A stretch of 64,000 bases of DNA from Clostridia bacterium (GTDB lineage Bacteria; Bacillota; Clostridia; Oscillospirales; CAG-272). Position 1 is the stretch's first letter. Each line of letters starts with the position of its first letter. The translations under genes and the position numbers were made by a program. Positions 47,076 through 56,463 of this stretch are shown in pieces. The notes under the pieces were generated by a model. The model saw nothing but the letters and a program-made list of their open reading frames with translations. It did no database searches and was not told the DNA's origin. The stretch covers positions 62,001 to 126,000 of the forward strand of contig JAFTUC010000029.1 in assembly GCA_017466445.1 (NCBI GenBank), in the 5' to 3' direction.

Positions 47076-47267
47076 TCACTGAGCCTTGAGTTCGTGAAGA
47101 ATAGTCATAACTCTTGCGATATCCTTACGAACGTCAGCTATCTTGTGGGGATTGTCGAGTTGGTTTATAGCGTGCTTGAAGCGCAGGTTAAACAGTTCTT
47201 CCTTGAGTCCTGCAAGCTCTTTTTCGAGCTCCTCAACGCTCATCTTTCTGATTTCACTTGCCTTCAC
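47076..47267 (-). CDS. rpmC: Large ribosomal subunit protein uL29
   Basis: The 63-residue helical hairpin protein has MKASEIRKMSVEELEKELAG and LFNLRFKHAINQLDNPHKI. It lies at the peptide-exit tunnel and helps bind trigger factor. Confidence 0.98.
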   Translation of the reverse strand: MKASEIRKMSVEELEKELAGLKEELFNLRFKHAINQLDNPHKIADVRKDIARVMTILHELKAQ

Positions 47268-47269
47268 GT

Positions 47270-47701
47270 TTATCCCTCCTCAACAACATCGTTTGTCTCT
47301 TTCATAACAAACTTACACTTAATCGGCAGCTTGTGAGATGCGAGACGCATTGCTTCTTTTGCGATTTCGGGAGCAACTCCGTCCATCTCAAACATTACTC
47401 TACCGGGCTTGACAACTGCTACCCAGTATTCGGGAGATCCCTTACCGGAACCCATTCGAGTTTCAGCGGGCTTTTCAGTAATAGGTTTGTCGGGGAAGAT
47501 CTTGATCCAGACCTTACCGCCACGGCGGATATATCTGGTCATTGCTATACGGGCTGCCTCGATCTGATTGCTGGTGATCCAAGCGCCTTCAAGAGCAACA
47601 AGACCGTAGTTTCCGTAAGTGATGGTGTTTCCGCGCTGTGCCTTACCCTTGAGTCTGCCGCGCTGAACACGTCTGTACTTAACTCTCTTCGGCATTAACA
47701 T
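47270..47701 (-). CDS. rplP: Large ribosomal subunit protein uL16
   Basis: The 143-residue protein starts [20 protein letters not shown] and contains [20 protein letters not shown], with [18 protein letters not shown]. It contacts A-site tRNA. Its start codon overlaps the rpsC stop by one base. Confidence 0.99.
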   Translation of the reverse strand: MLMPKRVKYRRVQRGRLKGKAQRGNTITYGNYGLVALEGAWITSNQIEAARIAMTRYIRRGGKVWIKIFPDKPITEKPAETRMGSGKGSPEYWVAVVKPGRVMFEMDGVAPEIAKEAMRLASHKLPIKCKFVMKETNDVVEEG

Positions 47702-48531
47702 TATTTGTTGCCCCCTTCCTTACCGGCGTTATTTCTACCCTGATAAGCGGGACGGTTTCCCTGAGGACGTCCCTGTCCACGGTTCTGCGGGCGACGGTCT
47801 CCGTCACGGCGCTCTCCGCGGCGTTCGCCGGGCTTACGATCGCGGCGATCAGGTCTTGCGGGGTTCATATCTGTGCGGATAGTAGTGAACTTCTTCTTAA
47901 CATCCGGAAGAACCTCGCCCTTAAAGATCCATACCTTGATACCGATCTTTCCGTAAGTTGTGTGTGCTTCTGCAAAGCCGTATTCGATATCAGCTCTGAG
48001 AGTCTGAAGCGGAATAGTTCCCTCATGGTACTGCTCGCTTCTTGCGATCTCTGCGCCGCCGAGACGACCCGAGCACATGATCTTGATTCCCTTCGCGCCG
48101 AGACGCATGGTTCTTCCGATTGCCTGCTTCATTGCGCGGCGGAAGCCGATTCTGCGTTCGATCTGAGCAGCGATAGACTCGGATACGAGCTGTGCGTTAA
48201 GATCGGGCTGTCTTACTTCGATTACGTTTACCGAAGCAGGCTTGCCTGCCATCTTTTCGATGGTTGCCTTGATCTTTTCGATCTCTGCTCCACCCTTACC
48301 GATAACGGTTCCGGGCTTTGCGCAGTAGATGAATACTCTGATTCTGGATGCGTCGCGTTCGATTTCTACCTTCGGTACGCCGCTTTCCTTGAATTTCTCC
48401 AGAATGTACTTTCTGATGTTATAGTCGGATACGAGAGTATCGCCGAACTTTTCATCTTTTTCGTACCATCTGGAATCCCAGTTCTTTATAACTCCGACAC
48501 GAAGACCGTGCGGATTAACTTTCTGACCCAT
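47701..48531 (-). CDS. rpsC: Small ribosomal subunit protein uS3 with basic tail
   Basis: The 276-residue protein has the KH domain ([20 protein letters not shown]) and the C-terminal S3 domain ([21 protein letters not shown]). After residue 220 it has a tail of about 55 residues rich in Arg, Gly, Asp and Asn (repeated RRGER/DRR-like units), longer than in most Bacillota. It would lie at the mRNA entry. Confidence 0.98.
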   Translation of the reverse strand: MGQKVNPHGLRVGVIKNWDSRWYEKDEKFGDTLVSDYNIRKYILEKFKESGVPKVEIERDASRIRVFIYCAKPGTVIGKGGAEIEKIKATIEKMAGKPASVNVIEVRQPDLNAQLVSESIAAQIERRIGFRRAMKQAIGRTMRLGAKGIKIMCSGRLGGAEIARSEQYHEGTIPLQTLRADIEYGFAEAHTTYGKIGIKVWIFKGEVLPDVKKKFTTIRTDMNPARPDRRDRKPGERRGERRDGDRRPQNRGQGRPQGNRPAYQGRNNAGKEGGNK

Positions 48532-48551
48532 TCAGCATTAACCTCCTTCGA

Positions 48552-48884
48552 TTATTTCTCTTTTACAGCGATGGTGACGTGGCTGGTTCTCTTAAGGAGA
48601 CGGTCATATCCGCCTCTACCTCTTGCCTGACCTCTCTTAAGAGTAGGTCCGGGGCATACGAAGCACTGAGATACGTACAGAGCGTCAGTGTTCATCTGGA
48701 AATTGTGCTCTGCGTTTGCCACTGCGCTCTTGAGGAGCTTAGCAACCAGCGGGGATGCACCTCTCTGTGTATGATTGAGGATAGCCATTGCTTCCTTGAC
48801 ATTTTTTCCGCGGATAAGGTCGAGAACTATCTGAACCTTACGGGGAGTAATTCTCACAAATTTGAGATATGCTTTTGCTTCCAT
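48552..48884 (-). CDS. rplV: Large ribosomal subunit protein uL22
   Basis: The 110-residue protein has the KVQIVLDLIRGKNVKEAMAIL segment and the long hairpin reaching the exit tunnel (GPTLKRGQARGRGGYDRLLK). It is the target region of macrolide resistance mutations. Confidence 0.98.
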   Translation of the reverse strand: MEAKAYLKFVRITPRKVQIVLDLIRGKNVKEAMAILNHTQRGASPLVAKLLKSAVANAEHNFQMNTDALYVSQCFVCPGPTLKRGQARGRGGYDRLLKRTSHVTIAVKEK

Positions 48885-48906
48885 TGTTCAAATTTCCTCC
48901 CTTCAA

Positions 48907-49182
48907 TTATTTCTTGGTGGTCTTCGATCCGGCGTGACCCTTAAAGGTTCTGGTCGGTGCGAATTCGCCAAGCTTGTGTCCTACCATATCCTCGATGATG
49001 TATACCGGGATATGCTTTCTGCCGTCGTGTACGGCAATCGTGTGTCCGACAAAGTCGGGATAAATAGTGGAGGCTCTCGACCATGTCTTGAGAACTTTCT
49101 TATCGCCGCTCTCATTCATAGCCACAATGCGCTTATAAAGCTTTGCCTCTACATAAGGGCTCTTTTTCAGGCTTCTGCTCAT
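48907..49182 (-). CDS. rpsS: Small ribosomal subunit protein uS19
   Basis: The 91-residue head protein starts [19 protein letters not shown] and contains [20 protein letters not shown] and [16 protein letters not shown], fully typical. Confidence 0.99.
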   Translation of the reverse strand: MSRSLKKSPYVEAKLYKRIVAMNESGDKKVLKTWSRASTIYPDFVGHTIAVHDGRKHIPVYIIEDMVGHKLGEFAPTRTFKGHAGSKTTKK

Positions 49183-49199
49183 TTATCTATGCCTCCTTC

Positions 49200-50030
49200 T
49201 TATTTGCCGTTCTTGTGCTTAACAATGAACTTTTCGGTTCTTGCCTTCTTGTTTCTCGTCTTATATCCGAGAGCAGGCTTGCCCCAAGGGGTTACAGGAC
49301 CGGGACGTCCGATCGGAGATCTTCCTTCTCCACCACCGTGAGGGTGATCGCAAGGGTTCATTACCGATCCGCGTACGGTAGGACGAATGCCCATATGGCG
49401 CTTTCTACCTGCCTTACCGATCTTGACCGTATCGTGTTCAATGTTGCCTACCTGACCGATAGTTGCCTTACAGTCAAGTCTGATGAGTCTTACTTCGCCG
49501 GAGGGAAGTCTGACCTGTGCCATTCCGTTTTCCTTTGCCATGAGCTGAGCAGCTGCGCCCGCGCTGCGAACGAGCTGACCGCCCTTTCCGGGGTATATCT
49601 CGATATTGTGGATGAGGATACCGACAGGAATGTTTGCTATGGGAAGAGTGTTACCGGGCTTGATATCCGCGTTTGCACCGTTCTCGATCACGTCGCCGTC
49701 AGTAAGACCTGCGGGAGCGATGATGTAGCTCTTCTTCTTGTCCTCGTACTCAACCAGAGCAATATACGACGTTCTGTTGGGGTCGTACTCAACGCCGATG
49801 ACCTTTGCCTGAGCATCGTTATCGCGCTTGAAGTCGATGATTCTGTACTTCTGTCTGTTTCCGCCGCCCTTATGACGAACAGTGATTCTTCCGTAGCTGT
49901 TACGGCCTGCGTGCTTCTTCTGTACGTCGAGAAGGCTCTTCTCAGGGGTCTTTTTGGTAACCTCATCGAACGAGGGGACAGACATCTGTCTGCGACCCGG
50001 AGTAGTAGGCTTATAAATTTTTGCTGCCAT
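49200..50030 (-). CDS. rplB: Large ribosomal subunit protein uL2
   Basis: The 276-residue protein, close to the peptidyl-transferase centre, has [20 protein letters not shown], the OB and SH3 domains and the essential C-terminal [17 protein letters not shown]. Confidence 0.99.
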   Translation of the reverse strand: MAAKIYKPTTPGRRQMSVPSFDEVTKKTPEKSLLDVQKKHAGRNSYGRITVRHKGGGNRQKYRIIDFKRDNDAQAKVIGVEYDPNRTSYIALVEYEDKKKSYIIAPAGLTDGDVIENGANADIKPGNTLPIANIPVGILIHNIEIYPGKGGQLVRSAGAAAQLMAKENGMAQVRLPSGEVRLIRLDCKATIGQVGNIEHDTVKIGKAGRKRHMGIRPTVRGSVMNPCDHPHGGGEGRSPIGRPGPVTPWGKPALGYKTRNKKARTEKFIVKHKNGK

Positions 50031-50044
50031 TTCTTTACTCCTCC

Positions 50045-50338
50045 TTAAATCATGCCGTCAAAGAACTCAATGGTCTTGGAGTCAGCCGTCAGGGTAACGA
50101 TTGCCTTCTTCCACTCAGAGGTATATCCGGAGTGTACACCGAGTCTCTTGGGCTTTTTCTTCATATTGATGGTATTTACGCTTGCGACCTTTACCTTGAA
50201 GATCTCTTCGACTGCGCTTGCGATCTCAGGCTTGGTAGCGTCCTTCATTACCTTGAAGGTATATTTCTTTTTCTCAAGTCCGTCCATGCTTGCTTCGGTT
50301 ACGACGGGTGCGAGAATGATATCGTATGCGGTTCTCAT
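50045..50338 (-). CDS. rplW: Large ribosomal subunit protein uL23
   Basis: The 97-residue protein, a docking site for trigger factor and SRP at the tunnel exit, has [20 protein letters not shown] and [20 protein letters not shown]. Confidence 0.98.
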   Translation of the reverse strand: MRTAYDIILAPVVTEASMDGLEKKKYTFKVMKDATKPEIASAVEEIFKVKVASVNTINMKKKPKRLGVHSGYTSEWKKAIVTLTADSKTIEFFDGMI

Positions 50339-50962
50339 TTAAGCATATACCTCCTCGATAGTTTTGATTGCGTTCTGATCTGCAACTACGGTGTCGCAGT
50401 TGATGAGATCGTATACGCTGATTATAGTAGAGGGCGTGGTCTTTACGCCGGGGATGTTGTCAAAGGACTTAACAACACGCTTATCGTTCTCGGAGAGAAC
50501 AACGAGCGACTTCTTGCCTGCGCCGACAGCGGCGAGCATATTGACCATAGTCTTGGTCTTGTAATCCTCGGTAGTGATCTTGTCCACAACTATTATTTCG
50601 TTTGCTGCGACCTTAGCGGAGAGTGCGCTGATTATAGCAACTCTTCTGGTCTTCTTGTTCATATCTACGCGGTAGCTTCTGGGCTTGGGACCGAGTGCGA
50701 TTCCGCCGTGTGTCCACTGAGGAGAACGGGTAGATCCCTGTCTTGCTCTTCCGCTTCCCTTCTGACGCCAGGGCTTCTTTCCGCCGCCGGAAACCTCGGA
50801 ACGAGTCTTAGTGGACTGAGTTCCCTGTCTCTGGTTGAGAAGGTAGCCTCTTACTGCTGCGTGAAGGACCGCCTGATTGGGCTCTGCTGCAAATACTGCA
50901 TCGGAGAGCTCTATGGTGCCGACTTCCTTGCCGGTCATATCAACTATTTTCAAACTTGGCAT
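50339..50962 (-). CDS. rplD: Large ribosomal subunit protein uL4
   Basis: The 207-residue protein has the tunnel loop TKTRSEVSGGGKKPWRQKGS and the signature GRARQGSTRSPQWTHGG. In some bacteria L4 also regulates the S10 operon. Its start follows rplC by 19 bases. Confidence 0.99.
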   Translation of the reverse strand: MPSLKIVDMTGKEVGTIELSDAVFAAEPNQAVLHAAVRGYLLNQRQGTQSTKTRSEVSGGGKKPWRQKGSGRARQGSTRSPQWTHGGIALGPKPRSYRVDMNKKTRRVAIISALSAKVAANEIIVVDKITTEDYKTKTMVNMLAAVGAGKKSLVVLSENDKRVVKSFDNIPGVKTTPSTIISVYDLINCDTVVADQNAIKTIEEVYA

Positions 50963-50981
50963 CGTAATTTCCTCCCTTTCG

Positions 50982-51626
50982 TTAAGATTTAACCGTATTA
51001 CGAATGAATACGATACCGCCGCGTGCTCCGGGAACTGCTCCCTTTACCGCGATTATATTCTTCTCGGCGTCGATCTTTGCTACTTCGAGGTTAAGAACAG
51101 TTACCTGCTCATTACCGTACTGACCTGCCATCTTCTTGTTCTTGAAGATTCTCGCAGGGTCGATAACACCCATCGAACCGGACTGACGGTGGACGGGTCC
51201 GACACCGTGAGTCATTCTCAGCTTGTGGAGATTCCATCTCTTGATAGCACCGGTGTATCCGTGTCCCTTGGTGATTCCGGTAACGTCGACCTTTTCACCT
51301 GCTGCGAATATGTCAGCGGTGACGGTATCGCCGATTTTATATGCGGAGATATCATCAAGACGGAACTCCTTGAGGTGCTTCTTGGGCTGGAGATCGTTCT
51401 TCTTGAAGTGTCCGAGCTCAGGCTTGTTTGCCTTAAACTCACCCTTCTTTGTCTGTGCTACTGCCTCAAAGCCGAGCTGGATAGCCTCGTATCCGTCAGT
51501 TTCGAGAGTTTTGACCTGTGCAACGGTGCAAGGTCCTGCTTCGATTACGGTAACGGGAATGACGTTTCCCTTTTCATCGAAGATCTGGGTCATACCGATC
51601 TTCTTACCGATAATGCCTTTTTTCAT
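50982..51626 (-). CDS. rplC: Large ribosomal subunit protein uL3
   Basis: The 214-residue protein starts MKKGIIGKKIGMTQIFDEKG and contains THGVGPVHRQSGSMGVIDPA and KKMAGQYGNEQVTVLNLE. It reaches into the peptidyl-transferase centre. Confidence 0.99.
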   Translation of the reverse strand: MKKGIIGKKIGMTQIFDEKGNVIPVTVIEAGPCTVAQVKTLETDGYEAIQLGFEAVAQTKKGEFKANKPELGHFKKNDLQPKKHLKEFRLDDISAYKIGDTVTADIFAAGEKVDVTGITKGHGYTGAIKRWNLHKLRMTHGVGPVHRQSGSMGVIDPARIFKNKKMAGQYGNEQVTVLNLEVAKIDAEKNIIAVKGAVPGARGGIVFIRNTVKS

Positions 51627-51704
51627 TTGTTTTTTCCTCCTGTTTTAGTTATTGGTTGACGTTTGTCAACATGACATAAAACTTTCGAGAGGTTTCAAGA
51701 CCGA

Positions 51705-52016
51705 TTAAAGCTTAATTTCGATCTCTACGCCTGCGGGAAGTTCAAGACTCGTAAGCGCCGCAATAGTTTTCTGCGAGGGCTTGATTATGTCGATGAGTCT
51801 CTTGTGAGTTCTGGTCTCAAACTGCTCACGGCTGTCCTTGTATTTGTGAACTGCGCGAAGAATGGTGATTACTTCCTTGTCGGTAGGAAGCGGAACGGGA
51901 CCGGAAACCTCAGAGCCGTTTCTCTTAGCGGTTTCAACGATCTTTTCTGCTGCCTGATCGATAAGTGCGTGATCATAACTCTTGAGTCTGATTCTGATCT
52001 TCTCTTTAACTGCCAC
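51705..52016 (-). CDS. rpsJ: Small ribosomal subunit protein uS10, GTG start
   Basis: The 103-residue protein (GTG, then [20 protein letters not shown]) also contains [20 protein letters not shown]. It is the first gene of the S10 operon and also a Nus antitermination factor. I chose the GTG at 52016, which gives the family's standard 103 residues and is preceded by AAGGAGG eleven bases upstream. An ATG 23 codons upstream adds non-homologous sequence. Confidence 0.98.
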   Translation of the reverse strand: MAVKEKIRIRLKSYDHALIDQAAEKIVETAKRNGSEVSGPVPLPTDKEVITILRAVHKYKDSREQFETRTHKRLIDIIKPSQKTIAALTSLELPAGVEIEIKL

Positions 52017-52270
52017 TTGCTTTTTTTCCTCCTTATTTAATGTTAAGCAGGGCGGACTTCGTAACACTCTGCCGTGTGTTTCCAAACCTTCCTTGCTTTA
52101 TTCCGGAGCCTATACGATGCAACTCTTTCGTATACGGTCCGGAAAAACTCGGTATGATCCGGTAACTCGCTTCAGATGCTCCAAAGTGCCGTTTCGCCCG
52201 ATTGATACGGACATACTCCGACAGAATTACCCGCATTTCTGCGGCAACCTCTGCCATCAGCGCATCAAGC
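52017..52270 (-). promoter_or_regulatory. 5' leader of the S10-spc-alpha operon
   Basis: About 250 bases separate the inferred transcription start from rpsJ. On the minus strand the leader contains a long stem, CCGGA-CC-GTATACGA paired with TCGTATAG-GC-TCCGG (roughly 52104-52146). A ribosomal-protein-binding leader is plausible but I do not recognise a named class. A long open frame from an ATG inside the -10 box is very unlikely to be translated. Confidence 0.5.
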
Positions 52271-52276
52271 TCGAAC

Positions 52277-52306
52277 ATTATATCACATCTATATATAGAT
52301 TGTCAA
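52277..52306 (-). promoter_or_regulatory. Promoter of the S10-spc-alpha operon
   Basis: On the minus strand a consensus TTGACA (52306-52301) and TATAAT (52282-52277) with an 18-base spacer. The stretch 52307-52497 between this and the divergent AbrB promoter is A/T-rich and shows nothing more. Confidence 0.88.
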
Positions 52307-52497
52307 TATTTTCTTTTATATTTTTTGCACACAAAAGCCGTTGTTAACAAAATATTTACAAATTTTCTCGGCGCTTTTTCGGATTTTTTCGATTTTTCGA
52401 GTTTTTCGCAAGTAGAAACGCCACCGCCACTCATAGGTCCCACATTCGACAAAAAAATGTATTTTTTCACTTTTTTTCCTTATTTTCCCAAAAAGAC

Positions 52498-52526
52498 TTG
52501 ACAAAAATGTCGAACTGTGTTATATT
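52498..52526 (+). promoter_or_regulatory. Promoter of the AbrB-type regulator
   Basis: TTGACA (52498-52503), a 17-base spacer and TATATT (52521-52526), followed by AAGGAGG and the ATG at 52570. Confidence 0.88.
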
Positions 52527-52569
52527 GTGCGTAGAAAGCCATTTTACAAAGAAGGAGGACAGACGAAAC

Positions 52570-52812
52570 ATGAAGGCTATCGGCATAGTCCGCAAGATCG
52601 ACTCACTTGGCAGGATCGTTGTTCCAATGGAGCTCAGAAACCTGCTCGACATCAGCGAAGGGGATCCTATTGAGATCTTCATCGAGGATGATCGCATCAT
52701 CTTAAAGAAGTACTCACCGAGCTGCATATTCTGCGAATCGACCGACAATCTTACTCTTTACAAAGGAAAGCTTATCTGTCCCGACTGCATAAAAGATCTT
52801 TCCGCCGAATAA
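52570..52812 (+). CDS. AbrB/SpoVT-family transition-state regulator
   Basis: The 80-residue protein has the swapped-hairpin AbrB DNA-binding domain (IGIVRKIDSLGRIVVPMELR, then LDISEGDPIEIFIEDDRIIL) and a short C-terminal segment with CIFCE and CPDC, which may bind zinc. AbrB-type proteins switch stationary-phase and sporulation genes. I use the ATG after AAGGAGG, downstream of a clear promoter, not an earlier ATG overlapping the -35 region. Which relative (AbrB, Abh, or another) it is remains open. Confidence 0.92.
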   Translation: MKAIGIVRKIDSLGRIVVPMELRNLLDISEGDPIEIFIEDDRIILKKYSPSCIFCESTDNLTLYKGKLICPDCIKDLSAE

Positions 52813-52819
52813 AGAACCA

Positions 52820-52854
52820 AGACCCTTCCTCACCCGGAAGGGTCTCATTTTTTT
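52820..52854 (+). terminator. Terminator of the AbrB-type gene
   Basis: AGACCCTTCC and GGAAGGGTCT form a 10-bp stem with a six-base loop, followed by CATTTTTTT. Confidence 0.92.
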
Positions 52855-52855
52855 G

Positions 52856-53086
52856 CCGCATATATTATATATAATAAAAGGAAGAGTTTTTTCGCTCGGA
52901 ACATCCAAACAACGCCTTGCCCGTGGGGCAGATATATTCGACAAATTTTGAAGCAGCATCTTTAAAAGTATCCGTGCTGTCAGCCTTCACATTTTCGCCA
53001 ATAGGAAGACAACTTCGTTTGGCCGTTTGGCGAAACGGTATTTTCCTTGTAATTTATACTATTTTCTCCTTCTTAATCTTATACTG
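52856..53086 (-). other. Intergenic region with a possible eroded coding remnant
   Basis: No intact gene is visible. On the minus strand a continuous segment ending at a TAA (52865-52867) reads TFKDAASKFVEYICPTGKAL and has protein-like composition but no start. A second protein-like piece (RFAKRPNEVVFLLAKM) lies upstream in another frame. A frameshifted C-terminal gene remnant is possible but I cannot assign a family. Confidence 0.3.
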
Positions 53087-53905
53087 TTAGCGTAAAGTTT
53101 TCCGATATTCACTCGGAGATACTCCAAAATATTTCTTAAACACACGGCTAAAATAAAAAGCATCGTCAAACCCGCACATATCAGCTATCTCCGAAATATT
53201 GCAGGTAGTATTTTTCAAGAGAAAAACACTTTTATCCATTGTCAGCTTCTTATAATATTGGTGCGGTGAGCTGCCAAGTGCACCCTTAAATATCTTAACG
53301 AAATGATCCTTGCTGAAGCCGCAGAGTCTCGCAAGCTCGTCATTCGAACGCCAAACGTCACACTCAAGATTCATTATCTCAAGAGCGGGACGTATCCGCA
53401 CGCTATCATTGCTTATGCGATCGGAAAAGCACAAACGCTCCTGAAGCTGCGCAACAAGCGTGATAAGTCCGCCTATACATAAAAGATCGAATATTTTCCT
53501 CTCGGATTCAAGTGTGCCTACGAACATATGACAGTATTTCTCAAATTCGGGGAATGCACCCACCGAATACACTCTGTTTTTAAAAAAGGAAAGCATTTCT
53601 TCTGCTTCCGTGCCCGAAAAATGCACCCAAAAAAAGGTAGACTTTCCTTCCGAGACAAAATATTTTTGCACCTCGTACGGACGAAACAGACAAACGTCAC
53701 CCGCTGACACAACGATCAACCTATCATCCTCGTTCACGAAAAGAGATCCGCTTTTTACGTAGATAAGTTGAAAATCGACACGTCCGTGCTCACGGCAAAC
53801 CGACATTTTTTCAATATCCTCGTTATATCCGAAATTATTAACGTGAATATATTTACTGCTCACAGCATTCGAATTTTTATTTGTCTTTGCAAAATATGAG
53901 TACAT
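53087..53905 (-). CDS. AraC-family transcriptional regulator
   Basis: The 272-residue protein has an N-terminal cupin-type ligand-binding domain (about 20-165: VDFQLIYVKSGSLFV, FRPYEVQKYF, FFWVHFSG) and a C-terminal double helix-turn-helix (about 175-272) with LARLCGFSKDHFVKIFKGALG and IADMCGFDDAFYFSRVFKKYFGVSPSEYR. It is divergent from a GH2 glycosidase, the usual layout for a sugar-responsive activator of that gene. I prefer the ATG after GAGGTG to a GTG three codons upstream. Confidence 0.93.
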   Translation of the reverse strand: MYSYFAKTNKNSNAVSSKYIHVNNFGYNEDIEKMSVCREHGRVDFQLIYVKSGSLFVNEDDRLIVVSAGDVCLFRPYEVQKYFVSEGKSTFFWVHFSGTEAEEMLSFFKNRVYSVGAFPEFEKYCHMFVGTLESERKIFDLLCIGGLITLVAQLQERLCFSDRISNDSVRIRPALEIMNLECDVWRSNDELARLCGFSKDHFVKIFKGALGSSPHQYYKKLTMDKSVFLLKNTTCNISEIADMCGFDDAFYFSRVFKKYFGVSPSEYRKTLR

Positions 53906-54039
53906 CTTATTCACCTCATTATTTTTTTATTTTATCACACAATAACTTTTTTGTCCATATATTATCAAATATTTCCTATGTTTTTTTCACAAAAAAATGA
54001 TATTCTTAAACCACAAAGTAGTAGAAGGAGAATTCAAAA

Positions 54040-56379
54040 ATGCGAACAAGAGAGCTTTTTTGCGACGGATGGCTATTTCACAGAGGAGACATCAAAATGC
54101 CGCGTCTCAGATCGAAGGGACCTACATATTCTCAGTCCAAGACCGAGCGATACAAGTCAGGACCTGCATCAATCCAATACGGAGACACACCCGATGCGTA
54201 CGCGGTGGCAAATTTTCCACGAGAAGACTGGGAATACGTGTGTCTTCCGCACGACTACGTTATAAACGGAATCCCTGATAAAAACGAAAACTGTACTCTC
54301 GGATATTTGAAATACGAAAACGCATGGTACAGAAAACATTTTACTCTTTCAGATTCAGACAAAGGAAAACGCATAATAATCGAATTTGAGGGAGTCTCGG
54401 GTAATTCTACCGTATATCTCAACGGATGCCTGATGAAGCACAACTTCTGCGCTTACACGTCATACGAAGTAGATATAACCGACTATGCGATATGTGGTGG
54501 TGAAAACGTCATTGCTGTATACTGCGATCTTACAGAATTCGAAGGATGGTGGTATGAAGGTGGAGGCATCTACCGCAACGTATGGCTTCTTAAGACAGAC
54601 GAGATCGCCGTAGACACATACGGAGTCTACGTAGATCCAAAAAAGATCGATCAAAGCAATTGGATCGCACGTTTTGAGACCACTCTTGTAAGCAGTAGCG
54701 CGATCGACGAAGAAGCGGATATAATCACCGAGATAATCGACAATAACGGAAATACTGTTTCTACGGCAAAAAGCAATGCTATGATACCATCTCATTCCAA
54801 AACGACCGTAGAGTACTCTTCCGCAGTAGCTTCTCCGCATCTTTGGGATATAGACGATCCTTACTTGTATAACATAAAAACCACAGTTATACGAAATAAA
54901 GCGATTTGCGACGTGTATTTTACACGAACAGGCTTCAGATATTTCACGTGCGACAGTGAAAATGGATTTTTTCTTAACGGCAAGCATATAAAGATCAAAG
55001 GTGTATGTGCTCACGAGGACTGCGGGCTGCTCGGCAAAGCGGTCCCCGCAAACGTACACAGGTACAAAATGAAATTGCTGAAGGAAATGGGTGCCAACGG
55101 TTACCGCACATCACATTACCAGCAAAACACGTTTATACTCGATGCACTCGATGAGCTTGGATTTATCGTACTGAACGAAACAAGATGGTTTTCATCGACC
55201 GACGAAGGAATCGCACAGCTTGAAGCTCTTGTAAAGCGCGACAGAAACCGCCCGAGCGTATTTTTCTGGTCTCTCAGCAACGAGGAGCACTTCCATCTCA
55301 CCGACCAAGGACGCAAGATCACGCAAACGCTCATGCGTGCACTTCGCAGACTTGACAGATCAAGACCCATTACAAGTGCTGTAAGTGAGAGTCCCAACAA
55401 TGCAACGGTCTTCGATGAGCTTGACATTATAGGAATAAACTACAATCTTAATCTTTACGACGAAATACACGAAAAATATCCTCAAAAAGCTATTTTTTCA
55501 TCCGAAAACTGTGCAACGGGAAGTTCTCGCGCATGGTATTATCCCGACTGCCGTGACAACGCTCTTTTCTCTGCCTACGACAAGGATACAAACAGTTGGT
55601 TTCAAGGACGCGAACGCACTTGGAAATTTATAGACGAGCGTGATTGGGTAATGGGAGGATATCAGTGGGCAGGATTTGAGCACCGCGGCGAAACGGTATG
55701 GCCGAGACTATGCTCACAATCGGGCGCGATAGACCTATTTTTACAGAAAAAAGATGCCTTCTACCAAAACAGATCTCTGTGGAGCACAACTCCAAACATA
55801 CATATACTTCCCCACTGGAACATCGAATGCTACGACGGTGAAAAGGTCCGTGTATGGGTATACACAAATTGCAATGAAGGAGAACTGTTCTTGAACGGCA
55901 AAAGTCTTGGTCGAAAGACTGTAGAAAAAAATTCTCACCTCGAATGGATGGTGGATTACGAGCCCGGACGGATCGAAGCGATCGGTTATATTAACGGAAA
56001 AGCATGCGCGAGCGAATATCACGAGACCGCATCTACACCCGAACGTCTTATGCTTCGACTGGAAAACGAAATCGCTTCTCCAAGTGACGTTGCTATAATC
56101 TCATGCTACTGTCTTGACAAGGAAGGCAGATTCGTGCCAAACGCAGATCCGCTTGTAAGCTTTCACTCGAGCGGTATCGGAAGGATAATTTCGACAGGAT
56201 CTGACATATGCGATCATACGCCTATAGATTCTACGCAGAGAAAAATGCGCGCAGGTTACATTTCTGTAGCCGCAGGAGTCGCAATAGAACGCGGATGCCA
56301 CGTAAGTCAACACGGAACTATCGAGATATATGCACACTCTCAAGGACTGAAAAGCGCGCGACTTCAAATAAAAATATAA
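54040..56379 (+). CDS. Glycoside hydrolase family 2 enzyme (beta-galactosidase/glucuronidase type)
   Basis: The 779-residue enzyme has the jelly-roll sugar-binding domain (about 10-190), an immunoglobulin-like domain, then the TIM barrel (about 310-600) with acid/base E415 in SLSNEEH and nucleophile E489 in FSSENCATG, followed by C-terminal domains of the Bacteroides/Clostridia type. There is no signal peptide, so it is cytoplasmic and acts on imported oligosaccharides. Its sugar specificity cannot be read from sequence. An AGAAGGAG site lies before the ATG and the AraC regulator is divergent. Confidence 0.93.
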   Translation: MRTRELFCDGWLFHRGDIKMPRLRSKGPTYSQSKTERYKSGPASIQYGDTPDAYAVANFPREDWEYVCLPHDYVINGIPDKNENCTLGYLKYENAWYRKHFTLSDSDKGKRIIIEFEGVSGNSTVYLNGCLMKHNFCAYTSYEVDITDYAICGGENVIAVYCDLTEFEGWWYEGGGIYRNVWLLKTDEIAVDTYGVYVDPKKIDQSNWIARFETTLVSSSAIDEEADIITEIIDNNGNTVSTAKSNAMIPSHSKTTVEYSSAVASPHLWDIDDPYLYNIKTTVIRNKAICDVYFTRTGFRYFTCDSENGFFLNGKHIKIKGVCAHEDCGLLGKAVPANVHRYKMKLLKEMGANGYRTSHYQQNTFILDALDELGFIVLNETRWFSSTDEGIAQLEALVKRDRNRPSVFFWSLSNEEHFHLTDQGRKITQTLMRALRRLDRSRPITSAVSESPNNATVFDELDIIGINYNLNLYDEIHEKYPQKAIFSSENCATGSSRAWYYPDCRDNALFSAYDKDTNSWFQGRERTWKFIDERDWVMGGYQWAGFEHRGETVWPRLCSQSGAIDLFLQKKDAFYQNRSLWSTTPNIHILPHWNIECYDGEKVRVWVYTNCNEGELFLNGKSLGRKTVEKNSHLEWMVDYEPGRIEAIGYINGKACASEYHETASTPERLMLRLENEIASPSDVAIISCYCLDKEGRFVPNADPLVSFHSSGIGRIISTGSDICDHTPIDSTQRKMRAGYISVAAGVAIERGCHVSQHGTIEIYAHSQGLKSARLQIKI

Positions 56380-56393
56380 CGATCATCTATTAC

Positions 56394-56438
56394 AAAAAGC
56401 TCCTATTGCGGAGGGTAATCCGCAATAGGAGCTTTTTT
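56394..56438. terminator. Bidirectional terminator between GH2 gene and surface protein A
   Basis: AAAAAGCTCCTATTGCGGA pairs with TCCGCAATAGGAGCTTTTT around a seven-base loop, with a T-run on one strand and the complementary A-run for the other, between convergent genes. Confidence 0.92.
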
Positions 56439-56463
56439 ATTATTTCAAAGCATCAAAAAGATC

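Noticed and set aside
52033-52278. An 81-codon minus-strand frame upstream of rpsJ
   Set aside because: Its ATG overlaps the -10 box of the S10 promoter, so it would not be in the transcript, and no ribosome binding site is possible.
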